Source: Burkholderiales bacterium UBA4615 (GTDB lineage Bacteria; Pseudomonadota; Gammaproteobacteria; Burkholderiales; Burkholderiaceae_E). Taken from it: a DNA stretch of 23,876 bases. The position numbers were made by a program, and so were the translations under genes. Of this stretch, positions 7,821 through 16,182 are shown in pieces. Numbering within the stretch: position 1 is the stretch's first letter; each line of letters begins with the position of its first letter. The stretch lies in assembly GCA_002386465.1 (NCBI GenBank), contig DGIT01000143.1:13307-37182 (forward strand). Reading direction: 5' to 3'. Under the pieces are notes generated by a model. That model ran no database searches and was not told the DNA's origin. It worked only from the letters and a program-made list of their open reading frames with translations.

Positions 7821-10325
7821 CAGCAGGCGCACAGGCACCGGGGGAACACGCCAGATCTCCCGGGCATATTCGCGGATGGTGCGATCTGACGAGAACGAGC
7901 CCGAGCGCGCACTGTTGAGAATCGACATCCGTGTCCAATGCGTCGGCTCGCGCCAGGCCTGGTCCACCCGTTGCTGACAGGCCATGTAGTCATCGAAATC
8001 GGCCAGCAGCAGGTAAGGGTCGTGGTGAATCAGGTTGTCGATCAGGGGCCTGAACAGGGTGTCGTCGCCTTCGCTGAAATGCCCGCTGCTCATCAGATCC
8101 AGCACGGCGCGCAGCCGCTCATTGGCCAGAAAAATATCCACCGGCCGGTAGCCGTTTGCCCCGATGGACTGGACTTCTTCGACGGTCTTGCCAAAGAGGA
8201 AAAAATTGTCGGCACCCACCGCCTCACGGATCTCGATGTTCGCCCCATCGAGGGTGCCGACGGTCAGCGCACCATTCATCGTGAATTTCATATTCCCCGT
8301 ACCCGAGGCCTCTTTGCCTGCAGTGGAGATTTGTTCCGAGACATCCGCAGCCGGATAGACCCGCTGCCCCTGGCTGACATTGAAGTTGGGAAGAAATGCC
8401 ACTTTGATCAGTCCGCGTACCGCAGGGTCAGCATTGACGACCGTCGCTACCGAATTGATCAGCTTGATGATCAGCTTGGCCATTCGGTAGCCCGGCGCTG
8501 CCTTGCCACCGAAGATGAAGGTGCGGGGCGCCACCTCGAGATGCGGATTGTCCAGAATGCGCAAATACAGGTCGATCACATGCAGCACGCTCAGGTGCTG
8601 GCGCTTGTACTCATGGATGCGCTTGACCTGTATGTCAAACATGGAGTGCGGATCAACGGCAATGCCGGTGCGTCTGCGCAACTGCGCCGCCAGCACCCGC
8701 TTGTTCTCCAGACGGATCGCAGACCAGGCTGACCGAAAGTTCGCGTCATCGACCATCGGCTCCAAGCCGCGCAACTGCTCCAGGTCGGTCAGCCATCCCT
8801 CGCCAATCACGTCGGTCACCAGCGCGGCCAGACGCGGGTTGCTGAGCGCGATGAACCGGCGCGGCGTGACTCCATTGGTCTTGTTGCTGAATTTCCCGGG
8901 CCACATCCGATGAAAGTCCTTCAGCACGTCGCGCTGCAGGAGTTCCGAATGCAGCCGCGCCACCCCGTTGATCGAATGGCTGCCCACGCAGGCCAGATGC
9001 GCCATGCGTACATAACGCTCGCCCTGCTCATCGATCAGCGACATGCGTGCGACCATTTCGTCATCCCCGGGGAAGCGTCGCTGCACTTCCTCGAGAAAAT
9101 CGGCGTTGATCTCGAAGATGATTTCCAAGTGTCGCGGCAGCACCCGGCCCAGCAGGTCAAGCGGCCAGCGCTCCAGTGCCTCCGGCAAAAGCGTGTGATT
9201 GGTATAGGCCAGCGATTGGCGGGTGATCTCCCAGGCCGCCTCCCACTCCATGTCCTGCTCATCGACCAGCAGACGCATCAGTTCGGCGACTGCAATCGCC
9301 GGATGGGTATCGTTGAGCTGAATCGAAAATTTCTCGTGAAAGCGCGACAGCGGCTGACGCTGGGTCCGCATGATGCGCAGCATGTCCTGCAGCGAGCAGG
9401 ACACGAAAAAGTATTGCTGCTCCAGTCTCAGTTCCTTGCCCTGAATCTGCTCATCGTTCGGATAGAGCACTTTGGTGATGTTCTCGGAAACAATTTTGCG
9501 GTTGACCGCTCCGTAAAAATCACCCCGGTTGAACTGCTCGATATCGAAGGCCTCAGGGGCTTCGGCGCGCCACAATCGCAGGGTATTCGCGGTATGAGTG
9601 CGATAGCCCAGGATGGGCGTGTCGTAAGGCACCCCGCTCACGGCGCGTGAGGCGATCCACCGGACGCGCTCGCGTCCATCGGGCCCCTGATGGCGCTCGG
9701 TGTGCCCCCCCAACTTGACCTGCACCGTCCACTCCGGACGGACCAACTCCCATGGGTTGCCCTGACGCAACCATTTATCCGTTTTTTCAACCTGCCATCC
9801 CTCCGAGATTTCCTGATGGAAGATCCCGAACTCGTAGCGGATCCCATAGCCCAGCGCTGGAATTTCCAGCGTCGCCATCGAGTCGAGAAAACAGGCGGCT
9901 AGTCGCCCCAAGCCGCCGTTGCCCAGACCTGGTTCTTCTTCCTGGTAAAGCAACTCGTCGAAGTCGAGTCCCAGTTCGGTCATCGCCTGGCGCGTCTGCG
10001 GCAGGATGCCCAGATTGACCAGGTTGTTACCGAGATGCGGACCCATCAGAAATTCGGCAGACAAGTACGCCACCGTGCGTGCGCCCTGCACGGTATAGGC
10101 CGAGGCAGTGCTGATCCAGCGCTGCAGCAACCGGTCTCTCACCAGATGCGCCAGCGCGAGGTGGTAATCCGTGCGGCTCGCCAAGGCCGGGAACTTACCC
10201 TGCACGTAGAACAGGTTGTCCAGAAAGGCGCGCTTGATCGCCTCCTTGCTCAGACCGGTTCGGTGCTCTTCGCCCGCTGGCGAAAGAGGCAACTCGCTGG
10301 AGGGACTGGCATCAATGCTCTTCAA
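7785..10325 (-). CDS. glgP: glycogen/starch/alpha-glucan phosphorylase
   Basis: A GT35 family phosphorylase that releases glucose 1-phosphate from alpha-1,4-glucans using phosphate and a PLP cofactor, in the cytoplasm. At 846 residues it is full length. Visible hallmarks: EFLMGPHLGNNLVNLG near the N-terminus, the acceptor region LGNGGLGRLAACFLDS, the KRIHEYKRQHL block, and GTGNMKF, whose Lys680 carries PLP. The start is TTG at 10325, preceded by AAAGG about 8 nt upstream; no ATG lies close to the expected N-terminus. The C-terminus continues about 12 residues (LSRDDVRIGMLQ) past the usual family end near VPPVPVRL; this tail may have been picked up when the gene was joined to the Bug remnant. 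No other glycogen genes are nearby; an SDR gene lies upstream on the same strand, 69 nt away. Confidence 0.95.
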   Translation of the reverse strand: MKSIDASPSSELPLSPAGEEHRTGLSKEAIKRAFLDNLFYVQGKFPALASRTDYHLALAHLVRDRLLQRWISTASAYTVQGARTVAYLSAEFLMGPHLGNNLVNLGILPQTRQAMTELGLDFDELLYQEEEPGLGNGGLGRLAACFLDSMATLEIPALGYGIRYEFGIFHQEISEGWQVEKTDKWLRQGNPWELVRPEWTVQVKLGGHTERHQGPDGRERVRWIASRAVSGVPYDTPILGYRTHTANTLRLWRAEAPEAFDIEQFNRGDFYGAVNRKIVSENITKVLYPNDEQIQGKELRLEQQYFFVSCSLQDMLRIMRTQRQPLSRFHEKFSIQLNDTHPAIAVAELMRLLVDEQDMEWEAAWEITRQSLAYTNHTLLPEALERWPLDLLGRVLPRHLEIIFEINADFLEEVQRRFPGDDEMVARMSLIDEQGERYVRMAHLACVGSHSINGVARLHSELLQRDVLKDFHRMWPGKFSNKTNGVTPRRFIALSNPRLAALVTDVIGEGWLTDLEQLRGLEPMVDDANFRSAWSAIRLENKRVLAAQLRRRTGIAVDPHSMFDIQVKRIHEYKRQHLSVLHVIDLYLRILDNPHLEVAPRTFIFGGKAAPGYRMAKLIIKLINSVATVVNADPAVRGLIKVAFLPNFNVSQGQRVYPAADVSEQISTAGKEASGTGNMKFTMNGALTVGTLDGANIEIREAVGADNFFLFGKTVEEVQSIGANGYRPVDIFLANERLRAVLDLMSSGHFSEGDDTLFRPLIDNLIHHDPYLLLADFDDYMACQQRVDQAWREPTHWTRMSILNSARSGSFSSDRTIREYAREIWRVPPVPVRLLSRDDVRIGMLQ

Positions 10326-10394
10326 CCTGGTGCCTTTCAGACAAAATCAGGGACGCCGGAAAATGGATGCGAATTTCATGCCATACAGTCCACC

Positions 10395-11213
10395 TCAACG
10401 GGCGGTATACCCGCCGTCATCCACGTAATAGGCGCCCGTGATGAACGAAGCTGCCTCGGAACACAGGAACAGCACGAGGGAGGCAATCTCCTGGGGCTGT
10501 CCCAGGCGGCCAATCGGATGCATGGCAGTGATCATGTCGCGGCTCGCATCGGCCGAACGGATCGGCGCAGTCATCGGGGTTTCAATGAAGCCTGGACCGA
10601 CCGCGTTGACGCGAATATTGCGTGACGAATATTCCAGGGCAGCCACCTTCGTCAGACCGACCACCCCGTGCTTGGACGCGGTGTAAGCGGGTGCATGCGC
10701 AAAGCCTACTGTGCCAAGGATCGAAGCCATGTTCACGATCGCGCCGCCGCCGCTCTCGAGCATGGCGGGCAGTTCGGCACGCAGGCAGTAAAACACGCCG
10801 TCCAGATTGATCGACATCACCCGACGCCATGCCTGCAGGTCATATTCTCCGGTGGGCGTGGGGATGCGCGCGCCCCCTCCGCCACCGGAAATACCTGCAT
10901 TGTTGACCGCACAATCCAGGCGGCCGTACTGCTTGAGGGTGGCAGTCACCATCGCCGCCGCGGAATCGGCATCCGCCACATCCACGCCGATGAAGGTCGC
11001 CTGCGCACCGGCATCGCGCAGCGCCTGCGCTGCAGACTCACCAGCTTGTCCAGGCAGATCCGCCAGGGCCACCTTGGCCCCACAAGCCGCGAAGGCGCGC
11101 GCGGTTTCCAATCCGATTCCCGACGCGGCACCCGTCACCAGGGCAACACGGCCTGCGAAGGCCTGCGGGGAAAATACGGACGAGGGGTTTTTCGGGGCAG
11201 ACGCAGCAGTCAT
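10395..11213 (-). CDS. short-chain dehydrogenase/reductase (SDR)
   Basis: A classical SDR, NAD(P)-dependent, 272 residues, cytoplasmic. Visible: cofactor-binding TGAASGIG (27-34), an Asp at residue 52 after the second strand (favouring NAD), NNAG (104-107), catalytic Ser164 in NMAS, and the YTASK motif with Tyr177 and Lys181. The C-terminus ends with FITGAYYVDDGGYTAR, common in the FabG-like branch. I chose ATG 11213 rather than the longer open frame up to 11438, because the extra residues are Ser/Pro/Arg-rich and unlike an SDR, and because GGAG lies about 10 nt before this ATG. It is divergent from the creatininase-family gene. Substrate unknown. Confidence 0.9.
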   Translation of the reverse strand: MTAASAPKNPSSVFSPQAFAGRVALVTGAASGIGLETARAFAACGAKVALADLPGQAGESAAQALRDAGAQATFIGVDVADADSAAAMVTATLKQYGRLDCAVNNAGISGGGGGARIPTPTGEYDLQAWRRVMSINLDGVFYCLRAELPAMLESGGGAIVNMASILGTVGFAHAPAYTASKHGVVGLTKVAALEYSSRNIRVNAVGPGFIETPMTAPIRSADASRDMITAMHPIGRLGQPQEIASLVLFLCSEAASFITGAYYVDDGGYTAR

Positions 11214-11374
11214 GGCAAAAGGCTCCGGTGGCAAAGGTGGCAACTGGCAGTTGCGGGCAAGTAGCTCTGGTCGATTATCGCTCTGCGCAAGCCTCGGCAG
11301 AGGGATGCGCCCGCGCGCACCGCTCACCATATGGGAAGATTCTGCCGATTTCACCCATTGATGAGAGGGGCTGC

Positions 11375-12193
11375 ATGACTGGCTATCGGCACTGGGCCGA
11401 CCTGAGCTGGCCGGAATTTGGTGCGCTCGACTCAGCACGCACCGTTGCGGTGCTGCCCGTGGCCGCGATTGAGCAACATGGCCCGCATCTGCCCTTGAGC
11501 ACTGACGCCTGCATCAATCAGGGCGTCCTGCAGGCTGCGCTCGACCGACTGCCCGACACCATGCGCCTGCTCATCCTGCCCGCCCTTCCTGTGGGCAAGA
11601 GCGACGAACATGCGGCGTTTCCGGGGACCCTCACCCTGGGCACCGAGACGCTGATGCGCTTATGGTTCGAGATCGCCCAATCGGTGCATCGGGCCGGGGT
11701 GCGCAAGCTGCTGATCCTGAATTCCCACGGTGGGCAAGGCGGTGTGGCGCGTATTGTGGCGCAGGACGTGCGGGTGCGACTGCAGATGCTCGCGGTGGCC
11801 GCGAACACCTACGCACTGCACGATCCGCACCCTGCCCTGCCTGTACGCGAGTTGCGCCATGGCATTCATGGCGGCGCCATTGAGACAGCACTGATGCTTT
11901 ATCTGCAACCTGCCCTGGTGCGTCGCGAGCATGTGGCCGACTTCGAAGCCACCAGTATCGAACAGGAATCCCGCGATACTGTCCTGCGCACTCACGGCCC
12001 CTCGACGATCGGCTGGGCAACGCAGGACCTCAACCCAAACGGGGCCTGCGGCGATGCCCGGCTGGCGACGGCCGACATCGGCCAGACCATGCTGGATCAG
12101 GCCGCGCAGCGACTTGTGGCATTGCTGCAGGACATGACGGACTACCCGCTGTCTAGCCTCAAGGAAGGCCCGCTCGGACCTGCCCGGTCCTGA
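11375..12193 (+). CDS. creatininase family protein
   Basis: A metal-dependent amidohydrolase of the creatininase family, which includes creatinine amidohydrolase and related cyclic-amide hydrolases such as those of riboflavin or pterin pathways. Length 272 residues, normal. Metal ligands are all in place: Glu33 and His35 in AIEQHGPHLP, Asp44 in STDA, His118 in NSHGG, and Glu170 in HGGAIET. The start at 11375 (MTGYRHWADL) is supported by GAGAGGGG directly upstream; the frame is open further upstream to 11228 but that part does not resemble the family and overlaps the SDR start region. It is divergent from the SDR and converges on the amidohydrolase gene. The substrate is unknown; creatinine hydrolysis should not be assumed. 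Confidence 0.9.
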   Translation: MTGYRHWADLSWPEFGALDSARTVAVLPVAAIEQHGPHLPLSTDACINQGVLQAALDRLPDTMRLLILPALPVGKSDEHAAFPGTLTLGTETLMRLWFEIAQSVHRAGVRKLLILNSHGGQGGVARIVAQDVRVRLQMLAVAANTYALHDPHPALPVRELRHGIHGGAIETALMLYLQPALVRREHVADFEATSIEQESRDTVLRTHGPSTIGWATQDLNPNGACGDARLATADIGQTMLDQAAQRLVALLQDMTDYPLSSLKEGPLGPARS

Positions 12194-12233
12194 GCGGATC
12201 CCGTCGAAGAACGGCCTCAGCCTGTCAGGCGAC

Positions 12234-12286
12234 GCTTCGAAGGATCGGCCCGCATCCGGGCCGAAGCGGGGCAGACCGTGCTGCCC
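12234..12286. terminator. tandem strong hairpins between convergent genes
   Basis: The 101-nt gap between two convergent stops contains two stems. TCGGCCCG (12245-12252) pairs with CGGGCCGA (12257-12264), 8 bp with a CATC loop. GGGCAG (12269-12274) pairs with CTGCCC (12281-12286), 6 bp. The first can also be drawn as a longer stem using GCTTCG (12234-12239) and CGAAGC (12262-12267). None has a U-tract, so a bidirectional terminator or mRNA 3'-end stabiliser is an inference from position and stem strength. Confidence 0.45.
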
Positions 12287-12294
12287 GATGCGAC

Positions 12295-13410
12295 TCAGGC
12301 AGCCTGAAGCGCGGCCAGGTCGATGCGATACAGGTCAGCCACGTTGTCGCACAAGATGGCCTCCCGCTGCTCGGGGCTTAGCACGCGCGTCTGCTCAGCG
12401 AGCATCTCCTGCGACCACGGCCAGGTCGAGTCGGAGTGCGGAAAATCGTTCGCCCACATCAGCCTGCGCCAGTTCATCTGATTGGCCGAGCGAAACGCCA
12501 CCCAGTCGTCCTGAAACGTGGTGTAGATGTGTTCGCTGAAAAACTCACTGGGCAGCTTGCTCAAGGTCACACCGGGCGCGAGCCAGTTGCGGTGACGCTT
12601 GTAGGCATGGTCCATGCGGTACAGATAATGCGGGACCCAGCCGGCATCGGCTTCAACGCACACCACGCGCAACTGCGGGTGGCGCTGAAACACACCACCG
12701 AAAATCAGGGTGCCGATGATGTCCTGATTGCCCCGAATGATCGACAGGAAGGTGTTGATGCGCGGCCCACGAACCGGTGCCGCATCGCGAGTCGTCAGGA
12801 TGTGAAACGACAGCGGCAGTTCGAGTTCAATGGCCGCCTCCCAGACCGGGGCATAGACAGGCGAGTCGTAGTCCTCCACGGCTGGATTGCCGGGCATCAT
12901 GACGCCGCGCAGGCCCAGTGCCTTGATCGCTCTGAAATCAGCGACCATTTCGGCCGGCGAGCGGCCTGCGGTTTGCCCGCACCCCAGCAGTCGGGTTGGA
13001 TGCCGGTCGCAATAGGCGGCGATCCAGCGGTTGTACGCATCAAAGCAGGCTTTTTTGTAGTCGTAATCGCTGTGATTACACAGCAGCATGCCCACCGTGG
13101 GATAAATCACCTCGGCTGAGACGCCATCGCGCTGCTGGTCTGCCATGCGGGCGTCGGGGTCCCATCCGCCGCGATGCAGGTCTTCGAACTTCACACCAGC
13201 CCGCGTAATCTGCTCCGGCGGCTTGCCGGCTGCAGCCACCAGACCCAGTTGAATCGGTCGTTTCATGCCGTCGATCTGGAACACATCACCTTCGTGTTCA
13301 GTACGCACGATGCGCGGTGCCTTGTCGCGCCATGCACGATCGATGTAGGCCGTGTAGGTGTCAGGAGCCTCGGTAATGTGGGAGTCGGCAGAGATGATGG
13401 GACGCGTCAT
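12295..13410 (-). CDS. amidohydrolase family 2 protein
   Basis: A TIM-barrel metal-dependent hydrolase or decarboxylase of the Amidohydrolase_2 group (relatives of ACMSD and gamma-resorcylate decarboxylase), 371 residues. Visible metal-site elements are Asp9-x-His11 in SADSHI at the start of the barrel, His203 in LSFHIL, and Asp322 in WANDFPHSDSTWP, the characteristic C-terminal motif. GAGG lies about 10 nt before the ATG. The cupin gene ends 14 nt upstream on the same strand, so the two are probably one operon. Family members of this kind commonly sit in aromatic or xenobiotic degradation clusters. The reaction cannot be assigned from sequence alone. Confidence 0.9.
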   Translation of the reverse strand: MTRPIISADSHITEAPDTYTAYIDRAWRDKAPRIVRTEHEGDVFQIDGMKRPIQLGLVAAAGKPPEQITRAGVKFEDLHRGGWDPDARMADQQRDGVSAEVIYPTVGMLLCNHSDYDYKKACFDAYNRWIAAYCDRHPTRLLGCGQTAGRSPAEMVADFRAIKALGLRGVMMPGNPAVEDYDSPVYAPVWEAAIELELPLSFHILTTRDAAPVRGPRINTFLSIIRGNQDIIGTLIFGGVFQRHPQLRVVCVEADAGWVPHYLYRMDHAYKRHRNWLAPGVTLSKLPSEFFSEHIYTTFQDDWVAFRSANQMNWRRLMWANDFPHSDSTWPWSQEMLAEQTRVLSPEQREAILCDNVADLYRIDLAALQAA

Positions 13411-13424
13411 GGTCTGCGCCTCGC

Positions 13425-13826
13425 TCAGCTCAGGTGTGCGGGCTTGTCGCAGGGAACCGTACCCATGGCCGCGGGCGTGGTCACCTCCAGCAACTCGAAT
13501 TCATCCGAGGTGGCGATTTCATTGTGCTTCAGACCACCGGGAATATGCATCGACTCGCCCGCCTTCAAGCGTCGGGTACTACCGTCTTCAAACTCCAGAT
13601 CGACCCACCCGACCAGGCAATAAATGAACTGCGAATCGCAGGTGTGATAGTGCCATCCGGTGGGTTCCGACATGCCACGGGTCGCCGACATGACTTGAGC
13701 GCGCATCTGGCCATTGGTGGCGTCGTTAACCAACAGATCGCGGTACTTGAAAAACGCGCGACGGCCAGGCACCTCAGGCGCGGTTTCAGGCGTGGCATGA
13801 GCCAGCTTGGACAGGACGGTCTTCAT
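13425..13826 (-). CDS. cupin domain-containing protein
   Basis: A small single-domain cupin (133 residues), probably cytoplasmic and metal-binding. Cupin motif 1 is GWHYHTCDSQFIYCLVG, with His59 and His61; the Glu usually found next is replaced by Gln66. Motif 2 is PGGLKHNE with His101. Thus three His ligands are present with a neutral fourth position. AGAGGAG lies just upstream of the ATG, a strong ribosome site. It heads a probable two-gene unit with the amidohydrolase-2 gene 14 nt downstream. Possible roles include a small dioxygenase or an isomerase-type accessory; the sequence does not decide. Confidence 0.85.
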   Translation of the reverse strand: MKTVLSKLAHATPETAPEVPGRRAFFKYRDLLVNDATNGQMRAQVMSATRGMSEPTGWHYHTCDSQFIYCLVGWVDLEFEDGSTRRLKAGESMHIPGGLKHNEIATSDEFELLEVTTPAAMGTVPCDKPAHLS

Positions 13827-13880
13827 GGGGTCTCCTCTTGGCTTGTCGGCTCAGATTACCCCAAACCAGCAGGTCTGCGC

Positions 13881-14897
13881 TCAGGCCGCAGCGCTTGGTC
13901 GCATCCGGTTGATCAGCCAGACGAGTGACAGCATCACGGGCACCTCAACCAGGACACCCACAACGGTCGCCAAGGCCGCGCCGGACTGCAGGCCAAAGAG
14001 CGATATCGCCACAGCCACGGCGAGTTCAAAAAAGTTGGAGGTGCCGATCAGACATGCGGGCCCCGCGATGTCGTGCGGCAATTTCAGCCATCGCGCACCC
14101 CACCAGCCCAGAATGAAAATGCCATAGCTTTGCAGCACCAGCGGGATCGCGATCATGGCAATCACCAGGGGTTGCGTGACCAGGGTCTGTGCCTGAAAAC
14201 CAAAAAGGAGCACGACGGTCGCAATCAGTCCCAGGATCGACCATGGCTTCAGGCGCGCGGCCAGCTTGGGCAGCGCTGTAGCGGGGGCACCGCGCAGAAC
14301 GCGACGTGTCAGCAGTCCGGCCAGCAGGGGCAGCACGACATAGAGCACCGTGGACAGCAGCAAGGTCTCCCAGGGTACGGTCACATCGGTCACCCCCAGC
14401 AGAAACGCGGCAATCGGGGCGAACGCAAAGATCATGATCAGGTCGTTCACCGAGACCTGCACCAGCGTGTAATTGGCATCGCCCCGAACCAGCTGACTCC
14501 ACACAAACACCATGGCCGTGCAGGGTGCAACGCCCAGCAGAATCATGCCGGCGATGTACTCACGCGCAGAGGTCGGGTCCACCCAGGGCGCGAAAATGTA
14601 CTGAAAGAACAGCACGCCCAAGCCGGCCATGGTGAAAGGCTTGAGCAACCAGTTGACGACCAGGGTGAGGTAAAGGCCTGCCGGACGTTTGCCCACATCC
14701 CGCACCGATGACCAGTCGATCTGGACCATCATCGGGTAAATCATGACCCAGATCAGGAGGGCGACGACCAGGTTGACATGGGCCACCTCAATGGACGCGA
14801 CCCAATGAAACGCAGCGGGTGCGGCCAGGCCGAGTACAACGCCCGCGCCGATCCCGAGTGCGACCCACACCGTCAAAAATCGCTCAAATAAGCCCAT
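13881..14897 (-). CDS. acr3: ACR3-family arsenite efflux permease
   Basis: An inner-membrane As(OH)3 exporter of the BASS superfamily, 338 residues with about ten hydrophobic segments, the expected length. The family signature GVAPCTAMVFVWSQL holds the essential Cys126 in the fourth helix, followed by GDANYTLVQVSVNDLIMIF; a second conserved stretch, GTSNFFELAVAVAISLFG, holds the functionally important Glu in a late helix. It is the last gene of the arsenic module, 31 nt downstream of arsJ on the same strand. The cupin gene begins 54 nt further on with its own strong ribosome site and may or may not be co-transcribed. No arsenate reductase or ArsR gene is present beside it. Confidence 0.95.
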   Translation of the reverse strand: MGLFERFLTVWVALGIGAGVVLGLAAPAAFHWVASIEVAHVNLVVALLIWVMIYPMMVQIDWSSVRDVGKRPAGLYLTLVVNWLLKPFTMAGLGVLFFQYIFAPWVDPTSAREYIAGMILLGVAPCTAMVFVWSQLVRGDANYTLVQVSVNDLIMIFAFAPIAAFLLGVTDVTVPWETLLLSTVLYVVLPLLAGLLTRRVLRGAPATALPKLAARLKPWSILGLIATVVLLFGFQAQTLVTQPLVIAMIAIPLVLQSYGIFILGWWGARWLKLPHDIAGPACLIGTSNFFELAVAVAISLFGLQSGAALATVVGVLVEVPVMLSLVWLINRMRPSAAA

Positions 14898-14928
14898 GGG
14901 TGCGCTTTGATTCAGGCGGCCGCAGAGG

Positions 14929-16182
14929 TCAGGCAGGTTCCGTCGTTTTCGAGGTTGGACCGCGTGCGGCTACAGAGGTCGCCTGAACGGGAAGCAGAAG
15001 GGAAAGTGCCCAGCAGACCGTGAGCATGATCGCAGAACCGACGAGCGACCAGCCAATTCCGCCCCACTGGTAGAGCAAACCGGACATCAGCGTGCCTAAA
15101 AATCGACCCAGTGCGTTCGCGGCGTAATAAAAACCGACATCCTCGGCCGCTTTCTCTGAACCCGCATACGCCAGGATCAGATAAGAGTGCACCGAGGAAT
15201 TGACTGCGAACGCAAACCCGAAAAGGCTCAACCCGGCCACCACCACCCATTCGAGATGTGCCGGTCCGGCATACACCACGGCCGCCAGCACAGCCGGAAC
15301 CGCCGCCAGTATGGCCGACCACCAGCGGGCCGCAGGCACTTCCTGGCTCAGGCCGTCCGCACTGCGCCGGACGAGCGCCGGCGCAAAGGCTTGCACCACA
15401 CCGTAGCCGATGGTCCACAAGGCCATGAAGGCACCGACCATACTGAAGGTCCAGCCCGAGGCATACAAAAATACCGGTACGCCCACCACAAACCAGACGT
15501 CACGCGCACCGAACAGCGCCACGCGTGCCGCAGCGAGCAGATTGATGCCCCGGTTCTTGGCGAAGAGCTCGCGCGCCGATCCAGAGGCGCGGCTTTTGCC
15601 CATCAGCGGTGGCACGAAGGCAAGCACGCCAACCAGCACGCAGGCCAGCAGGCCCGCCATGAACCACAATGCAGTCTGAAAACCGAAGGCTTGCAGCAGC
15701 ACGCCGCCCAGAAAAAAGCCCACGCCCTTCATGGCATTTTTGCTGCCAGTGAAAAACGCTACCCACTTGAACAACTGGCCCGACGCGTTGCCGGCAGTGA
15801 GCTTGATGGCCGACTTGCTTGCGGTCTTGGTCAGATCCTTGGCTACACCACACAGGCCCTGTGCCAAGACCACCCAGGCCACCGAGAGCGTTGCGCTCCA
15901 GTGCGGCGACAGCGCAGACAACAGGAGAAACCCACAGATTTGCGTGCTCAAGCCCACCGCCAGCATGCGCGCAATGCCATAGCGCGTCGCGAGCCAACCG
16001 CCGATCAGATTGGCCAGAATCCCGGCGGCTTCGTAGAGCAGAAACAGGAACGCGAGGGTAAAGGGCGAGTAGCCCAGCTTGTAGAAATGCAGCAGCACCA
16101 GCATCCGCAAGGCGCCATCTGTGAGGGTGAACCCCCAGTAGGCGGCTGTCACGATCGCATAGTGTCGCGTGCCTGCATTCAT
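14929..16182 (-). CDS. arsJ: organoarsenical efflux MFS transporter ArsJ
   Basis: An MFS permease of 417 residues with about 12 hydrophobic segments. The N-terminal half contains the distinctive run AKDLTKTASKSAIKLTAG followed by LFKWVAFFTGSKNAMKG, which I recognise from ArsJ proteins. ArsJ exports 1-arseno-3-phosphoglycerate made by a partner GAPDH, and the compound breaks down outside to free arsenate, giving arsenate resistance without reduction. Its ATG overlaps the TGA of the upstream GAPDH gene by 4 nt (ATGA), indicating translational coupling, and this partner gene strongly supports the call. The first ATG is used. acr3 follows 31 nt downstream. Confidence 0.95.
   Translation of the reverse strand: MNAGTRHYAIVTAAYWGFTLTDGALRMLVLLHFYKLGYSPFTLAFLFLLYEAAGILANLIGGWLATRYGIARMLAVGLSTQICGFLLLSALSPHWSATLSVAWVVLAQGLCGVAKDLTKTASKSAIKLTAGNASGQLFKWVAFFTGSKNAMKGVGFFLGGVLLQAFGFQTALWFMAGLLACVLVGVLAFVPPLMGKSRASGSARELFAKNRGINLLAAARVALFGARDVWFVVGVPVFLYASGWTFSMVGAFMALWTIGYGVVQAFAPALVRRSADGLSQEVPAARWWSAILAAVPAVLAAVVYAGPAHLEWVVVAGLSLFGFAFAVNSSVHSYLILAYAGSEKAAEDVGFYYAANALGRFLGTLMSGLLYQWGGIGWSLVGSAIMLTVCWALSLLLPVQATSVAARGPTSKTTEPA

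Noticed and set aside
11214..11438. The upstream extension of the SDR gene to 11438
   Set aside because: The residues are low-complexity and unlike SDRs, overlap the divergent creatininase-family start, and lack the ribosome site seen before ATG 11213.
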